DNA of 64,000 bases from Fulvia fulva (GCF_020509005.1 NC_063019.1:1426001-1490000), one strand, 5' to 3'; counted from the first letter of the stretch, positions 30,078-42,816 are shown. Numbers and translations: made by a program. Notes: generated from the sequence alone by a model not told the origin.

Positions 30078-33000
30078 GGATAATAAATAATACTATACGA
30101 CGACATTACTATCGTATAGTATAACGTAAACAAAAGTAGGGACAAGGTCTAGCGCCACTTTCTATAAGAGCTAGACCCGCTACGGTACTACGTTATTACG
30201 GTATAGGAACTATAGATCAACCCCTACGTAGGACTCCTAGCCACTTATAATAACCGGAGATACTATACCGTAATCGCGGGCTAACGAGGCGTTATCCCGA
30301 GGATATATATATACGTAAGTAAGACTATAGACCTTAAGTCGTAGAAGGTTATACTACCGTAGTAGGGCAACCTAGGAGATATAATATCAATCTAGATCGA
30401 CACGATATAAGACCCTATCTAGATCTATAACGTTTATAACCCGCTACCGCGGGGTCGGACGAGTAGGGAACTAGGAACCCTCGCCTACCTAGAGCGGACC
30501 CTAAGCTAAGATATAAAGTAAGTACTCCTCGGCGACTTTAACCTCTACTACCTATAGTAGGGACTCGAATTCACTCCCCCGTACGCGTTTCTAGGGGGAA
30601 AGCTATAAGATATAACCGTACGCTACGGAATAGCCTTAGTAATACTAAAGGGAATAGAGACGTAGAAGGCCCGTACTAGTATAAGTACGATCGACCTATA
30701 CTTTCTATTACGAGAACTTAAAGAGAGACTAGTCTAATACCGACCGAACTACGCGCTAGAAGCCTCCTTAGACTATATCCCTATCTAAACGACGCTAGGG
30801 GTGAAGGCGATAGAGGAGCTAGTAAATAAACTACGCCGTAACTAGAAGAAGGTACGCTAGGACGATATAAGAGGCTTCCTAATAGCGAACCTACTATAGT
30901 ATAGAGAACTCGAGACGACAGCTTAGCTAGATCAAGTAGCGGAACAGATTACCTCGGTTATATAGTAAGTAGCGGAACAATATACGCCGTTACTCCGGCC
31001 CTTAATGTAGTAGAAGGCCTTCTAGACCCCTAAATGCTCTACGAAGGTAAGGGAGGCTAGAAGGGCAAGGCGACAGTAGACGAAGGAGTATACCTAAGAG
31101 ACGTAGGAGCAATACTATCGCGCGACATAAGAGAAGAAGGTATAGATAAGACGCGATAAGCTATAGGACTAGAGAGCGATGATCGGGCTCGTTATAGAAA
31201 ACCCGGAATAGATATAGAGACTTACTAAATAGGCACGACTACCTAAAGAGTAACAAACCCCTTACTTCCCCCTAATCGTAGACCGCGAAGGGATTGCCTA
31301 GGCTACGCCCCGGGGTAAGGCAAAAGTATTAGCCGACTATTTCTTTTCGACGTAAGTAGAGGCAGACCTTATAAATATCGACCCGAGTATATACCCGGAA
31401 CCCCTAGATATAGATTAGGCGGTTAGCTCTAATATAGTAATAGGAGTTATAAGTAAGCTAAAAGGACGAAAAGCCCTAGGCCTAGATAGAATACTAAATA
31501 TACTACTAAAAGAGTATAGAGAAGAGATCGCGCCGAGCCTTATAAACCTATTTACCGCGTACCTACGGCTAGGGTATTACCCGAAGCCGTATAGAGAGTC
31601 TATAACAGTAGTGCTACGTAAGCTATAGAAGGAAGACTATACTTAGCCCAAGTCGTATAGACTAATCGTACTTCTAAACACGATAGGGAAGGTCCTAGAA
31701 AAGATAGTAGCCTAGAGACTTACGTAGCTTACCGAGGATAACTACGTACTCCTAGTAATATAGATAGGGGGAAGAAGCTAGCGATTAATACTAATAGTAA
31801 TAGAGCTAATTACGGAGCAAATTCAGACCCTCTAGTACTACGGTAGGAACCGAGCGGCGTCCTTACTATCCCTTAATATCGTAGGAGCCTTCGATAACGT
31901 CTTATACTAAAGGCTAATATATATCCTATAGTAGAAAGGCATCCCCTAGTAGGTAACGACGTTCGTCTACTCCTTTCTCTAGGAACGGACAATATACCTA
32001 GTCCTAGGAAGGTATACGTCCGACCCGGTAAAGGCAGAGACTAGAATACCTTAGGGATCTACTCTCTCCCCTCTCCTGTTTCTAATATTTATGTCTGATC
32101 TAATCCCCCTACTTACCTCTCCGTAAACCTTAGTATCGGGGTTTGTAGACAATATAAACATCCTAGCCTAGTTAGACTCGATAGAAGAGAACTGTCGCCT
32201 CCTTAAAGATAGGCACAAGAAATGCGAGGAGTAGGTAAAGAAGTATAGTGCCCGGTTCGCCCCTAAAAAGTACTAACTTATACACTTTAGTAAAGCGATA
32301 ACATACTATAATATAAAGGCGGCGGTAAGAATCTAAGGCTACGAGACTAAGCTATTAGCGGAGCTACAAGTACTAGGGATCTAGCTCGACCCGAAGCTAA
32401 GCTAGAATATAAAGATTAAGAAAGCCTAGAGTCGAGCGCAAGTTAATAAAGCCTCGATAAAGAGGCTTACGGTATCTATATAGGGAGCAACATTCGATAA
32501 GGTAAGAGTAATATATAAGGCGATCGTTAGACTAGCTATATTATACGGGGCATAGATTTAGGGAACAGGAGGCGTAGGCAAGCCGATCCCAAAACGGATA
32601 GAGTAACCCCTAAATAGGACATAGGTAGGCAACCTACGTAGGGCACTAGGCGTATATAAGACAACGTTAATAAGCACGGTAGAAATAGAGACAGGAATAC
32701 TACTAATCGGCTAGTATATCCGGGGAATAAGAATTCAATACGCGGCAAAGACGATAGGTTACCTAGTATAAACCACGATCTAGGAGGCAAAGAATAAGAT
32801 AGAAAGCCGCTACCGGAGAGGGGCCGGACATAGGACAAGCCAAAAAGAGGATGACCTTACTACCTTTACGGCCGTATAGACAAGCACCGAATAGCTAGCA
32901 CGAAAGGAGGAGGAGGAGCGTAGGACTTACTAGGCCGGCGGGAGCAAGGCTAAGACCTAAAGCCTAGCGGAATAGATAGCGAGCTACCTATAGGAGCAGG

Positions 33001-33443
33001 ACTAGAAAAGGAAGCCCCCTAAGACAATAGGCCCGATAGCGCTCCGAGTCTTCTAGAGACACAATTACTAGCTATATAGGGACCTAATAAGAGCCGAAGC
33101 AAGTATAGCGATCCAAATCAGGTCCGAACACATTAGATTAAGGGCCTACCTATTTAGGAGACGCGTACTAGACATCTATAGCCTAGCCTACTAGTGTAGC
33201 TACCTATCGTAAAACCTAGAATATATACTACTACGATATCCGTAGTAGGCGAGAGGTAGGGGAAATTAGAGGCACTAAGCGGGAAGGAGAGACTACAAGT
33301 CAATTATTAGGGACAAAGGTAACATTTACCGAATCTCTCGGTAGATACTATAGTAGGGATACCTCTAGTAGTTTAGCCTCGCTAGCAAGACGGAGGAGTA
33401 GATAGACAAGAGGCGGAAGCGAGGGGGGTTGTAGATAGGGTAG
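30078..33443 (+). pseudogene. LINE2 ORF2: endonuclease and reverse transcriptase, decayed
   Basis: Remnants in order: YNVNKSRDKV near 30118, YVSK near 30310, GDFNLYY near 30530, STIDLYF near 30690 and SLDYIPI near 30765 (endonuclease). The RT has ALGLDRI near 31470, LNIVGAFDN near 31875, a LSPLLFLIF-like segment near 32065, FVDNINILA near 32140 (second Asp changed to Asn) and VLGI near 32370. The homologue of the LINE3 stop is TAG at 33441-33443. Stops are frequent and nearly all TAG. The antisense 100-codon ORF at 32536-32838 is a shadow. Confidence 0.83.
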
Positions 33444-33585
33444 TCATTAGGGCAGGCCTATAACACTAGCGTACCCCTAATAAGGGAAATTTAAGACGAC
33501 AACTAGGAGGAAAAGATAGGCGGGAAGGAGGAGGGGTTTTTACTAATACGGTTTCCCCTCTATATATACAAAAATAAGATAGTAT

Positions 33586-33617
33586 AGCTATATAGGCCAA
33601 AGGGCACTATAACAGCT
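33586..33617 (+). other. LINE2 3' UTR stem-loop
   Basis: AGCTAT (33586-33591) and ACAGCT (33612-33617) enclose a 20-nt loop (33592-33611). The single non-pairing position is what RIP would cause from an original AGCTGT/ACAGCT perfect stem. It is followed by ATCT repeats. Confidence 0.6.
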
Positions 33618-33641
33618 TAATGAAATATCTATCTATCTATC

Positions 33642-35045
33642 TATTTATAATAATAACACCTAGATAAGTGGTCTCGCGTCTAAAGAACTCGTATTTATTA
33701 ATATCTAACTAGAGCCCGGCGGTATCTAGCTTTCGTAGGACCTTTAGGACATATTAGATATACTCTTCTCTTGTCTTGCTAAAGATAAGTACGTTATTAA
33801 GGTAATATAACACGAAGTTATCTAGAAACTCCCTTAGTATATCGTACATAAATGACTAAAACGTTTCTAGTATATTATATAGTCTAAAAGGCATAACTAC
33901 GTACTTAAACTGCCTATATCTAGTAGTAAAGGCCGTTTTCTACTCGTCTCCTACTATAATACGGATATGATTAAACGTAGCGATAACATCTAGTTTAGTA
34001 AACTATTATACGCTAGTAATACGATCTAAGGTCTCTTAAAATAGTGGAATCGGGTAGCGACTCTTTGTCGTAAGCGCGTTTAGAGCTCTATAGTCTACGT
34101 ATACTCGTAGCCCTCTACCCGGCTTTTTGACTATTAGAATAGGTACTACTACTAGTAACACGCTTCTCTAAATAAAACCTTTCTTAAGTTGGTCCTCGAT
34201 CTACTTCTTAATCACCTCGTTTTCTCGTATAGAGAAGGAGTATAGTCTTCGAAATAGCGGTGTCTAACTATTCTTTAGCTTAATCTTATAGTCTACGCTA
34301 GGCCGTCGCGGTAGGACCTTATCTACTTCCCTACGGCTAAATAGCCTAGCCATTTCCCTAAACTCTACTAGTAATAAAGGGATAGGATCCTAGTCTTTGT
34401 CCTTACCGTTTATAAAACGTGAATAGTCGTTAGCTAATATAGTAGAGGCGTTAAGTTACCGCTAGGTATAGTTACCCCGGGGCTCCTCCTGTCTATCTAT
34501 ATTTTCTTAAGTGTTAGTATCTACTAACATCGCCGCGCTACCTCCTAGTACTAGCTTCGCTCTTATACCGAAAGCCTTTAGTATATACGCGGATAGCGGG
34601 TCTCGCGCGACTTACTTATTAGGATTTTCTTTCGGGTTAAATATCTATATTATATATACTTTATAGCCCTTCCTCCGGCTTATACGCCGAAGTGCTTCTA
34701 TATTAATAGGCTTGATGTCGATCTCCGGCTTAGTCTCGGCCTTTAGTTCCTTCTTCGTTCGACGCGCTAGGCGCTTAAGTATTTTAATACTATCGGCGGG
34801 TAGTAGCTAGCGGACGTAGTAAGACGGTTCCGGTTTATTATAGGTATCGACGGTATGTTATATTACTACCTTCGTCGTGTACGTCTCCTATACTACTATA
34901 GGTTTGTCTTTATCCTCTACGTAGGGTTTAGCGTAATTAGATAGAGCTTGAGGTCGCGAACTCTCTAGTACTAGTATCTCGGTCTAAAGAACGCCTCTTA
35001 GTATAATACCCTTATCGTTAATAGACTATACGTATACTAGTTTAG
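33642..35045 (-). pseudogene. Element D fragment: reverse transcriptase and protease region
   Basis: The minus strand gives LDINKYEF near 33700, a YLDN/D region near 33800, a TAFTTRYR-like string near 33940 and YRALNALT near 34090, which are RT motifs in the expected order. Further left-to-right (toward 35000) the frame enters the region between RT and protease, with no motif I can name. The right end, TTTAG (35041-35045), is the target duplication of E and is repeated at 41183-41187. Confidence 0.78.
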
Positions 35046-35488
35046 TGTTATGGTCTCCCTACAGAGTGTATAGAAGGTGGGGACAGAAGAGCCTTAGAGC
35101 GCTCAGAAGTCGTTAAGAAGTGACAGTCTAGCTTAGTGTATAAACGCTAAGAATCACATACCCCGCAACATTCACTACGGGACCCAGCCCTCCAAATTCA
35201 CCCCTCTACCAAACCTTGAAGCACGTGGAAGACTCGGAACGTAGGGCAGGTTGGAATAAGGTTTTGAGCAAAGCTACTAAGCGCGGCTTCGCACGGGTTA
35301 GCCCTATTAATGCGGGGACACGTACTCGCGAGGGTCGCGTATAAATATCTGGCCTTCCCTAGGCCTCTCTTGCTTTCTTCGTCTTTTGTTTTGTGTAGCA
35401 ATCATACTATACCCTTTTGTATCTGCACTTCGCACCTACATTCTCGCTTTCACCCTTATATCTTATAGGCTAGGCTCTCGCCCTAACA
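35046..35488 (+). repeat. Element E 5' LTR (443 bp)
   Basis: Starts TGTTATGG and ends CTAACA, each with a RIP-type change from the C LTR. More heavily mutated than its partner at 40740-41182. A 67-codon antisense ORF here is the same LTR shadow seen in C. Confidence 0.94.
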
Positions 35489-35530
35489 TCATAAAAGACT
35501 AATAAACCGTTAACCACTCGAGTCATCCTT

Positions 35531-36691
35531 ATAGGTGACCACGCTACCGATAGAGGTGTCAACCTCGACAACCAAGACACTCTATTCCACTTTAGTGAGT
35601 GGACTGACATCCCCTTCTCGAACGCCGCTACCTTCGGTGCCTAGGCAAACGCTAACCCCGACACCGCCTACGCTCTTATTAACCGTACCGTCTCCTCTTT
35701 CCGCGAGACCGCCTAGCAGGTCGAGCAAGCAAACAACTAAGCAATATACCTTCAAGGTATTATAAACACCTTCTAGAACCTCGCCCCGTACGCCGACGAC
35801 AACCGCCGCTAGCACTTCTCTAAAAAGGTTAACGACCTAGACGAGTTCGACGGTAACAAGAGCAAGTTTAAGGCATTTGAGACACAGCTCACTATCAAGC
35901 TGTTGGCTAATGCCGACCACTTTCCGCAAGAGAAGGACAAAGTCACGTACGTCTTCTCCCTCCTTCGGGGAGACGCCGCGGCTTAGGTATAACACTACAT
36001 CGATAACGCTACGTAGACTATCGGCTGCCCGGACGTCCTCACCTTAATGTAGGACCTCCGTGCTGCCTTTAGTGATCCAGACCGTAGAGCCACCGCCTAG
36101 AACGCCATCCACAACCTCCTCTAGAAGAACAAGAGCTTCGCCGAGTACCTCGCGGCCTTTAACCGCGACATCGGGTTCACCGGCTATAACGAAGAGACTA
36201 AGAAGAGCACTCTCCGCCGTGGTTTGTTAGTAGAGCTTCTTCGAGCCCTCGAGGACAAGGACGTTAGTGCTATGAGCTTCCGTGAGCTCGTCGAGACCTG
36301 CTAGCGCCTCGACTCTAACATAAAACACACCGCCTCTCTCCTCGCTTCCCGTTCTTAAGGTCGTTAGCCTCGTAGTCCCGGAAGCCACCTCGCTACTCTA
36401 CTAGGCGCCGCCGCTCCTACGGCTCTCCCTCCCGTCTCTATAGGTGACGCTATAGATCTCAGCGCTAGTGCCGCCGTCCCTCGAGTCTAGGGCCTCGTTA
36501 ACGGTAAGCTCACTCCCGAAGAGAAGCTTCGCCGTCGCTAGGCCGGACTCTGCACCTACTGCGGCGGTCCAGGCCACATCGTAGCTAACTGTCCGTAGCT
36601 CGCTACCCGTAACGCCCGCAACCCGGTTCGCGGCGCTGTCGGCGCTATCGAGCCTACTCCTACTGCTCCCGCTAAGCAGGAAAAAGCCTAG
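35531..36691 (+). pseudogene. Element E gag, RIP-inactivated
   Basis: Aligned without gaps to the C gag. The start ATG is changed to ATA (at 35531) and multiple CAG or TGG codons are TAG. The zinc knuckle is largely intact (C-x2-C-x4-H-x4-C near 36551-36592). Conserved stretches such as GDAAA and DKDV remain. No full-length product is possible. Confidence 0.93.
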
Positions 36692-39600
36692 GTCTTCCTT
36701 ATCGACGCGATAAAGACTAAGAATAACGTTTACCGAAAGTGAAGAGAGGAAAGAAGTTGAGGATCAATATAGCACAGCTAGACCTATACGACGAGACGGG
36801 CAAGGACCACGCTTACAAACCGTTCGTCACGAATATAAATATCGGCTCAAAGAAACTCTCTTCTTCCAATCTCACTCTCATAGACACTAGCGCACTAGGC
36901 GAGTCTTTTATAGACTATAAACTCGCGACCTCTCTTAACCTCGAACCCTAGGAACTTAAGTACCCTCGCACCCTTGAACTCTTTAACGGCACGGAGACTA
37001 CCACTAGTAAGATTACTTATGTTGTACACACGTCAATCACCCTCGGAGGCAAGCGTATGTCGATCACTAGCTTCCTTACGTCCCTACCGTATCAGAAGTT
37101 TATCCTCGGCCTCCCCTAGTTTAGACGACACCGACCTATTATCGACTAGACTTCCCTTACTATTAGCTTCCCTCTAGAAGTTCCTCCGGCACCTCCGCCT
37201 TCTCCGCCGCCTTAGCGCGGTCCTAAGTATACTAAGATCTTCTAGGTAAACGCCGCTACCTTTACTACTACTACTAAGTAGCCTAAAGCTTAAGTCTTCG
37301 CCGCCTCTCTCCGTAATATCGACATCGCCCTCGAGAAGCTCGATAAGAAGCGTACACCTACCGACCCTACTACGAAGGTCCCTCCTTAGGCACACTACAT
37401 CCTCTACGCATTCGATACTAAAGCCGTAGACGAGCTGCCTCCTCGTCGCCCTTACGACTATAAGATTGAGCTAGAAGAAGGTGTAGAGACACCGTTCGGA
37501 CCGCTATATTCTATGTCCCGAGAAGAGCTTATCGTCCTTAAGAGATACCTCGAAGAGAACCTAAAGAAGGGGTTTATTCGAGCGAGCCGTTCTAGCGCTA
37601 GTAGTCCCGTTATGTTCGTTAAGAAGCCCGGCGGTAGTCTACGCTTCTACGTAGACTACCGAGGCTTAAACGCTATTATAAAGAAGAACCGCTACCTAAT
37701 ACCGTTGATTTAGGAGACGCTCGAGCGCCTCTCTAAGGCCAAGTACTTCACTAAGCTCGATATTATTACTACGTTTAACAAGTTACGAATGGTAGAAGGA
37801 TACGAGTATCTTATAGCCTTCCGTACTCGCTACGGGCTATTCGAGTCGCTCGTTATGCCCTTCGGCGTTTGTAACGGGCCTAGTACCTTCTAGAACTTTA
37901 TTAACGACATCCTTTAGGAGTTCCTCGATCAGTTCTACACTACCTACATCGACGACATCCTAGTCTATAGCGAGACTAAGGAGGAGCACCGCGAGCACGT
38001 CTATAAGGTCCTTCAGAAGCTCGTAGACGCCGGCTTACAGCTCGATATCGACAAGTGCGAGTTTAAGAAGACCGAAGTCAAGTTCCTTAGTTTGATCATT
38101 ACCGTAGACGGCATTAAGATGGACTAAGAGAAGATCGACGCTATCGTCGAATGGGATGCTCCTACGAACGTCAAAGAGGTCTAGGGTTTCCTAGGCTTTG
38201 CCAACTTCTACCGCCGCTTCATCTACGCATTTTCGGGCGTAGTACGCCCTTTGACGAAGCTCACGCGCAAGGGTGAGAAGTTCGCCTAGACCGACGAATG
38301 CTAGGAGGCTTTTGACTTGCTTAAAGCGAAGTTTGTTAAGAACCCGCTTCTACAGCACTTCGATTTCGAACTAGAGACCCGTGTAGAGACCGACGTATCC
38401 GACGGCGTAGTAGGCGGTGTCCTGCTACAACGCCGCTCGCCTGAATCCCCCTGGTTACCTATCGCCTTCCTCTCTAAGAAGTTGACCGCTACGGAGTATA
38501 ACTACGAGATCTACGACAAGGAGCTTCTCGCTATCGTCAAAGCTTTCGAAGAGTAGCGCCCCGAGCTCGAAGGCTCTGCTATGCCCGTCTAAGTAAGCTC
38601 CGACTATAAGAACCTCGTCTACTTTATAAAGAGCAAGCTGCTTAATCGTCGCTAGGCCCGCTAGAGCGAGTTCCTCTCCCGGTTCAACTTCGTGATCTCG
38701 TACACGCCCGGTAAGGCCAACTCGATGGCCGACGCCCTTACCCGCCGCCCTAGAGACTCTCTAGTTAATCGAAGAGGGGGCCGGCAAATCGTAGGGCAAC
38801 AAGTTATCAAAGAGCACAACCTCTCTTCCGAGCTTCGAGAGTACCTATCGAACGGCTAGCCTACGCTCGCCGCTTCCTTTACTACTCTCGTGCTCGCTCC
38901 TGCCTACCTTGACGAGAGTGACGATGAATCCGAGCCTAAAGAATACGCCTCGGACGCTAAGGACTTGAACGACGATGAAGAGGGCTTAGTAACGACCGAC
39001 GGCTCATCCGAATCAGACTTTAAGGGGTTTGATAATGAGGAGCAGCCCGAAGGCATTATAGCACGAGTACGAATAGCGTACGATGCCGACATAGACGCCT
39101 AAGAGTTAGTTCAGGCCCTTAGATCTGGCGCGAGGACATTCCCGGGCTTCTCGCTGTCCGAGTGCGAGCTCTAGGAAGGTGTCGTCTACTTCCGTAAGAA
39201 GCTTTACGTACCGCAGCCCGAAGGCTCTAATATCCGAGCTGAGATTCTTTAAATCATCTACGACTCCGCCTCTAGGGGTCACCTAGGCGTAGCTAAGACC
39301 CACAAGCTCCTCGCTAGGTATTACTAGTGGCCGCATTCCTAGAAGGACGTCCGCCGCTACGTGCTGAACTGCGCTACTTGCCGAAGAGCTAAAGCTAACC
39401 GCCACCGTCCCCACGGTCTCTTGCACCCTCTCCCGGCTCCTGATCGTCCGTGGAAGCACATCACTATAGACTTTATCACCGATCTTCCTTACGGCAAGAC
39501 CTTTAGCGGCGTGAAAGCAAAGGCCCTTCTAGTGATCGTAGACCGTCACTCTAAGGACCGGTACATAATCCCGTGCTAGAGCATGACCGTAAAGGAGACT

Positions 39601-40938
39601 GCTCGCTTGTTCTACGAATTCGTCTGGCGCTTTCAAGGCCTCCCGGATAGCATCACCTCTGACAGAGGCACCTAGTTCATCTCGCACTTCTGGAAGCGTC
39701 TGTGTGCTATCCTAGGCATCAAGCATAACCTCTCGACTAGTTTTCAGCTACAGACCGACGGCTAGACCGAAATTACGAACGCTATCCTCGAGCAGGTCCT
39801 TCGTTGCTTCGTCGACTACCACTAGAAGGATTGGCCTTAGCATATCCCTACGGTAGAGTTCGCTACTCGTAACTAGGACTCGGAGACTACTAGCTACTCT
39901 CCCTTCTATACTACGAGAGGTTACCACCCTCGTATAGGCATAGAACTAGAAGAACCTCTCCCGCCTACCGAAGACGCAAACGAGCAAGCAGCAGACAAGT
40001 TCGCTACTATACTCTTACAGATCTATAAAGAAGTTCACGACGAGATAGTGTACGCACAAGCAATCTACGAGGATCAAGCCAATCGTCGTCGCTAGCCAGC
40101 TCCCGACTACTAAGTAGGCGATATAGTCTACCTTAACTCTAAGAACATCAAGACGGACCGCCCCTCTAAGAAGCTAAACTGGAAGAACCTAGGTCCTTTT
40201 GAGATCACCGAGCGTATCAGTTCACACGCCTACCGTCTAGCTCTTCCTACGAACATAAAGATCCACGACGTCTTCTATCCCGTACGCCTTCGGCCGTCGG
40301 CTAAGGACCTATTCCCGAACCAAAACTAAGACATGCTAGGTCCTCCCGATGAAGTAGAAGTCGACGAGCCTGTTAACCTACCTTCTAACGACTATGCCGT
40401 CCGCAAGATCCGGGGAATCCGCGTAGAGCCCAACGACGTTGAAGGACTACCGCCGATCAAGTATGAAGTCGAATGGCAAGGTTGCCCTAAGTAGGATACC
40501 TTATAGGAACCTATCTAACATATCATCTTTAATCGTCAAGCAATCGAAGAATACCACGCCCGCGCAGACGGCCCAGAAGTCAACATCGGCAGGCTCTTCG
40601 AATCTGAGCTCTTCGACGGGGCTTACTAATAGTGTATCGACTATGACATTAGGCCTAGGCCTAGTACTGAAGCTGAACATCCTCGATATGTGGAACTACT
40701 ACGGCTTCGTAGGAACTCAGCTTTGTTCGGGGGGGCTACTGTCATGGTCTCCCCACAGAGTGTACAGAAGGTGGGGACAGAAGAGCCTCAGAGCGCTCAG
40801 AAGTCGTCAAGAAGTGACAGTCCAGCTTGGTGTATAAACGCCAAGAATCACATGCCCCGCAACATTCACTACGGGACCCAGCCCTCCAAATTCACCCCTC
40901 TACCAAACCTTGAAGCACGTGGAAGACTCGGAACGTAG
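36676..40938 (+). pseudogene. Element E pol, RIP-inactivated
   Basis: Gap-free counterpart of the C pol. Several long open pieces survive: protease N-terminus (36739-36951), where DTG became DTS; start of RT (37513-37713); RNase H (38317-38556); integrase finger and core (39361-39579); and the C-terminal end in the LTR (40690-40938). TAG stops occur between them. Damage is visibly lighter after about 38700 and very light at 40560-40960. The C-terminal codon before the stop is ACG (Thr) where C has TCG (Ser). Confidence 0.94.
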
Positions 40939-41182
40939 GGCAGGTTGGAATAAGGTTTTGAGCAAAGCTGCTAAGCGCGGCTTCGTACGGGTTAGCCCTA
41001 TTGATGCGGGGACACGCACTCGCGAGGGTCGCGTATAAATATCTAGCCTTCCCTAGGCCTCTCTTGCTTTCTTCGTCTTTTGTTTTGTGTAGCAATCATA
41101 CCATACCCTTTTGCATCTGCACTTCGCACCTGCATTCTCGCTTTCACCCTTACATCTCATAGGCTAGGCTCTCGCCCTGACA
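40740..41182 (+). repeat. Element E 3' LTR (443 bp)
   Basis: The left half is nearly identical to C. RIP-type changes are found mainly in the right half, a distribution similar to the C 3' LTR but at partly different sites. Ends CTGACA, followed by TTTAG. Confidence 0.94.
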
Positions 41183-41550
41183 TTTAGTTCCGAGTATATA
41201 GTTCTATCGATAATATAGTAAGAATAGGGTTATAGTTCCTAACGTAAAGTAGAACGTAGGTTAATGCTCGTCGTACTAGGGACGGCCGAGGACTATATTG
41301 TATTCTAGTAATACGTAGTAGCTAGACCTAGTCTCTACGTAGTTACCGATCTAAATCTATACCGTTATTCTATAAGTAATAAGGTCACTAGTAGGTCGGC
41401 TATCTACTAACATTAGCCCTAACGGATTCGGTAGCTATATTATATTAAGGTTGTTCTTATACGTAAAGTTAATATTAAAGTACGTAGAGTTAGTACCATT
41501 ATTATAAAGGGTTTAAGTAGGGATCTTTCTATTCACTATATATAGCATAA
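41183..41550 (-). pseudogene. Element D fragment between E and LINE3: gag-pol junction or protease region
   Basis: By position in D, between the RT side (33642-35045) and gag (46408 onward), these bases should cover the protease. I see no clear motif. Stops are frequent and TA-rich. The last bases CTATATATAGCATAA (41536-41550) are the target duplication of LINE3, repeated at 46393-46407. Confidence 0.6.
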
Positions 41551-41556
41551 GACACG

Positions 41557-42816
41557 ATGATAGCGATCGTAGGAAACGACCAGGAGCAGGAGAGTAACGA
41601 GTGGAAGGAGGTCTGCAGGAAGGCAGAAATAATGGCAATGGCAGGAGATGGCGAGCACCTAGAAAGAGCACTTAAGGGGATGATTTTGGAGCTCCTTAGA
41701 GGGCTAAAGGCACTAAGGAGCCAAACAGGACAGATCATTAACAGGACAGTAGCAGCAGTAGCAAAGAAGAGGACACAGGAAGGCCAGAAACTAAGCCAAC
41801 CAACCTAGGCAGCAGTTGCATCCCAAAACCCTTCCCCCCAGAAAACAGCTATCAAGGTCTACATTTCCGACCAGCAAGAGCAGAAAGAGATTAAGGGCCT
41901 GTCAGGCAAGGAGATCATACACAAGATTGGGATACAAGGCATCATTGGAGCCAGGAAAGAGGAGGGAGGTGTCCTTAAGCTGTTCACAGCACAGGAGCAA
42001 GACAGGAAGAGGCTAGAGACACAGAAGGAGTGGACAGTCAAACTAGGCAAGACGGCTAAGGTCTCACACCAACAAAATATGGTTATTGCCTATAGGATGA
42101 CCACAAAGTTTGACATTGAAGGAGACCTTAAGAGGCTGCAGGACCAGAACCAGGCTGTATACCCAGGGCTACAGATCACAAAAGCAGCATAGGTCAACAG
42201 AAAGACAAAGGACACAAAGAGAGAGTCTTCTCTAGTGCTCTAGATAGGCACTGTAGAACAGGCAAACACCGTGCTTAACAAGGGCATCTTCTAGGAATGT
42301 GAAAGAATGGACACAGAAATCCATAGGAGCACCCACAGACTACTGCAATGCTTCAAGTGCCAACAGTATGGTCATATCTCTACTAGATGCCCAAGCCAAA
42401 AGGACACTTGTTCCCACTGTGCTGGTAGCCACAAAGTACAGAATTGCACAGCCCCAAAGAGTGAAGCCAGATGTGCATGCTGTGGAAAGAAACACCCTTC
42501 CTGGTCCCAAGACTGCACAGCTAGGATTGAGGCAAAGAGGAGGGCAAGAGAAGCCAGGATCAACACCCCTATCAGATTCCAGACAGGGACAATCACCCAA
42601 GAACCCCTAAGGACTGTCTACAACCCTCTGAAAAGAGGCAGAACAGAAGAGACCACACAGGCCCAAGGCCACCCTGCCATAGGTAGACCAAAATCAATTG
42701 TGGTTGCAGGAAGAGACCCGTCACAAAGCAGGCTCAACCTTACCACAATCCCAAATAGCAGCCAGCAGCAGGAAGCACGAGAAGACCAGCAAGAGACCAG
42801 CATAGATGAGTCATGA
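41557..42816 (+). pseudogene. LINE3 ORF1: zinc-knuckle RNA-binding protein, four in-frame TAG stops
   Basis: One frame of 420 codons, ATG at 41557 to TGA at 42814-42816, interrupted only by TAG at 41806, 42190, 42241 and 42292. Each would be CAG or TGG before one RIP change. The C-terminal part carries three cysteine fingers: CFKCQQYGHISTRC (C-x2-C-x4-H-x4-C), CSHCAGSHKVQNC (C-x2-C-x3-H-x4-C) and CACCGKKHPSWSQDC. Proteins of this type bind LINE RNA and accompany ORF2 to the target. The N-terminal half, rich in Glu, Gln and Lys, may form a coiled coil. The stop overlaps the ORF2 ATG (42813). Confidence 0.9.

Larger units (their letters stand above)
28497..33641 (+). mobile_element. LINE2: Tad-like LINE, RIP-damaged (5145 bp)
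   Basis: Flanked by a 9-bp duplication TATTTATAA. The order is 5' leader (28497 to about 28860), ORF1, ORF2, a 3' UTR with a hairpin (33586-33617), and an ATCT tail (33627-33641). ORF2 motifs and the 3' hairpin loop are closer to LINE3 and LINE4 than to LINE1. All frames are broken by TAG and TAA. Confidence 0.9.
35046..41182 (+). mobile_element. Element E: RIP-damaged copy of the C family (6137 bp)
   Basis: Exactly the same length as C (6137 bp), with 443-bp LTRs at 35046-35488 and 40740-41182 and target duplication TTTAG. Every C coordinate maps to E by adding 21028, so no net indel separates them. In a 120-base sample in the RT about 4 percent of bases differ, mostly CA to TA and TG to TA. 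E and F share a few bases that differ from C (for example GGAACG against GGATCG near the pol stop). It is intermediate in damage between C and F. Confidence 0.95.

Noticed and set aside
33627..33645. ATCT repeats as a CRISPR-like or satellite array
   Set aside because: Short simple-repeat tails at LINE 3' ends next to target duplications. No spacers.
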